DNA of 5,707 bases from CAXBID01 sp049791475 (GTDB lineage: Bacteria; Bacteroidota; Bacteroidia; Flavobacteriales; Flavobacteriaceae). How positions within the stretch are numbered: the first letter of the stretch is position 1; each line of letters starts with the position of its first letter. Below the pieces are notes generated by a model, which ran no database searches, was not told where the DNA came from, and saw nothing but the letters and a program-made list of their open reading frames with translations. The stretch lies in NCBI GenBank assembly GCA_049791475.1, contig JBAQZZ010000091.1, forward strand, positions 1-5,707. The letters run 5' to 3'. This document shows positions 5,582-5,707 of this stretch, piece after piece. The position numbers and the translations under genes were made by a program.

Positions 5582-5707
5582 CAACGGCTATACGTAATGC
5601 GGGCGAAAGTGCTAATATGAAAGTAATTACATTAATTAAACTAACAGCTAAACGGAAAGTGAAGTGCCTTGAAATCCCGCACTACGCATAGCCGAGCTGT
5701 TACCCAC
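5574..5707 (+). repeat. attC-like palindrome 5 and start of a sixth cassette
   Basis: The closing box AGGCATAAC (5574-5582) is the exact reverse complement of the cassette 5 start (4206-4214). The arms 5586-5603 and 5676-5693 pair at 16 of 18 positions, with two A-C mismatches. The 72-base loop carries AGTGCTAA (5608-5615), ATTACATT (5626-5633) and GCCTTGAA (5666-5673), in the same order as palindrome 1. The last nine bases of the window, GTTACCCAC (5699-5707), form the next start box, so another unit should follow. The arms match palindrome 3 and the loop matches palindrome 1, which ties the three sites into one family. Confidence 0.75.

Larger units (their letters stand above)
1..5707 (+). 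mobile_element. Integron-like array of five gene cassettes (no integrase in window)
   Basis: Five consecutive same-strand units each begin with a 9-10 base sequence whose exact reverse complement closes the same unit: 1-10/922-931, 1049-1057/1782-1790, 2021-2030/2703-2712, 2760-2768/3728-3736 and 4206-4214/5574-5582. The sequence is unit-specific (GTTATGGGGT, GTTATGGGC, GTTGTAGCCA, TTGTAAGCA, GTTATGCCT), so starts and ends covary across the intervening genes. Each closing copy is followed by an imperfect palindrome and then by the next unit's start. This is seen directly. In integrons, the R'' box of an attC site pairs with bases that the cassette itself carries at its 5' end, and crossover occurs between G and TT; the array fits that model. 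The boxes keep GTT/AAC but not the RRRY/RYYY part of the classical consensus, and no IntI gene is present, so the assignment to integrons is inference. Independent transposons with short terminal inverted repeats are a weaker alternative. Confidence 0.7.

Noticed and set aside
1..5707. Array of independent transposons with terminal inverted repeats
   Set aside because: There is no transposase or target duplication, the repeat sequence changes with each unit, and each junction is a shared palindrome rather than two separate ends. This is a weaker explanation, not fully excluded.

Overview
The window looks like an accessory region from a member of the Bacteroidota (probably Cytophagales or Flavobacteriales). 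The evidence is AT-rich coding sequence, short leaders without Shine-Dalgarno sequences, several short lipoprotein signal peptides, and typical Bacteroidota accessory families. No rRNA, tRNA, CRISPR, transposase or integrase is visible.

The organising principle is a tandem array of five cassette-like units, all reading on the + strand. Each unit starts with a 9-10 base sequence beginning TT (usually preceded by G) and carries one or two tightly packed genes. Just at or after the last stop codon comes the exact reverse complement of that same start. The pairs are 1-10 with 922-931, 1049-1057 with 1782-1790, 2021-2030 with 2703-2712, 2760-2768 with 3728-3736, and 4206-4214 with 5574-5582. The end sequence differs from unit to unit but always matches the unit's own beginning. 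Between the end of one unit and the start of the next lies an imperfect palindrome with a variable loop. This is the architecture of integron gene cassettes with attC sites, but the core boxes keep only GTT/AAC and not the canonical GTTRRRY/RYYYAAC. It is either a divergent integron array (its integrase outside the window) or an undescribed integron-like system.

Region by region: unit 1 (1-1048) holds a lipoprotein gene with YD-like repeats, broken by a frameshift near 583-589. Unit 2 (1049-2020) holds a DUF2071 (YqjF-like) protein. Unit 3 (2021-2759) holds a DUF4253 lipoprotein. Unit 4 (2760-4205) holds a probable surface lipoprotein with TIM-barrel-like features, then an attC-like site and about 370 bases without a convincing gene, which may be the remnant of a deleted unit. 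Unit 5 (4206-5698) holds a short-chain dehydrogenase/reductase overlapping a YdeI/OmdA-family gene in a TAATG arrangement. The last nine bases (5699-5707) are the start of a sixth unit.

The genes do not form a pathway. Three encode lipoproteins and three cytoplasmic proteins of unrelated families, as expected for independently acquired cassettes. Only the two genes of unit 5 look like an operon. Leaders of 10-50 bases leave little room for a promoter inside most units, so expression probably depends on read-through or on promoters in the preceding palindrome.
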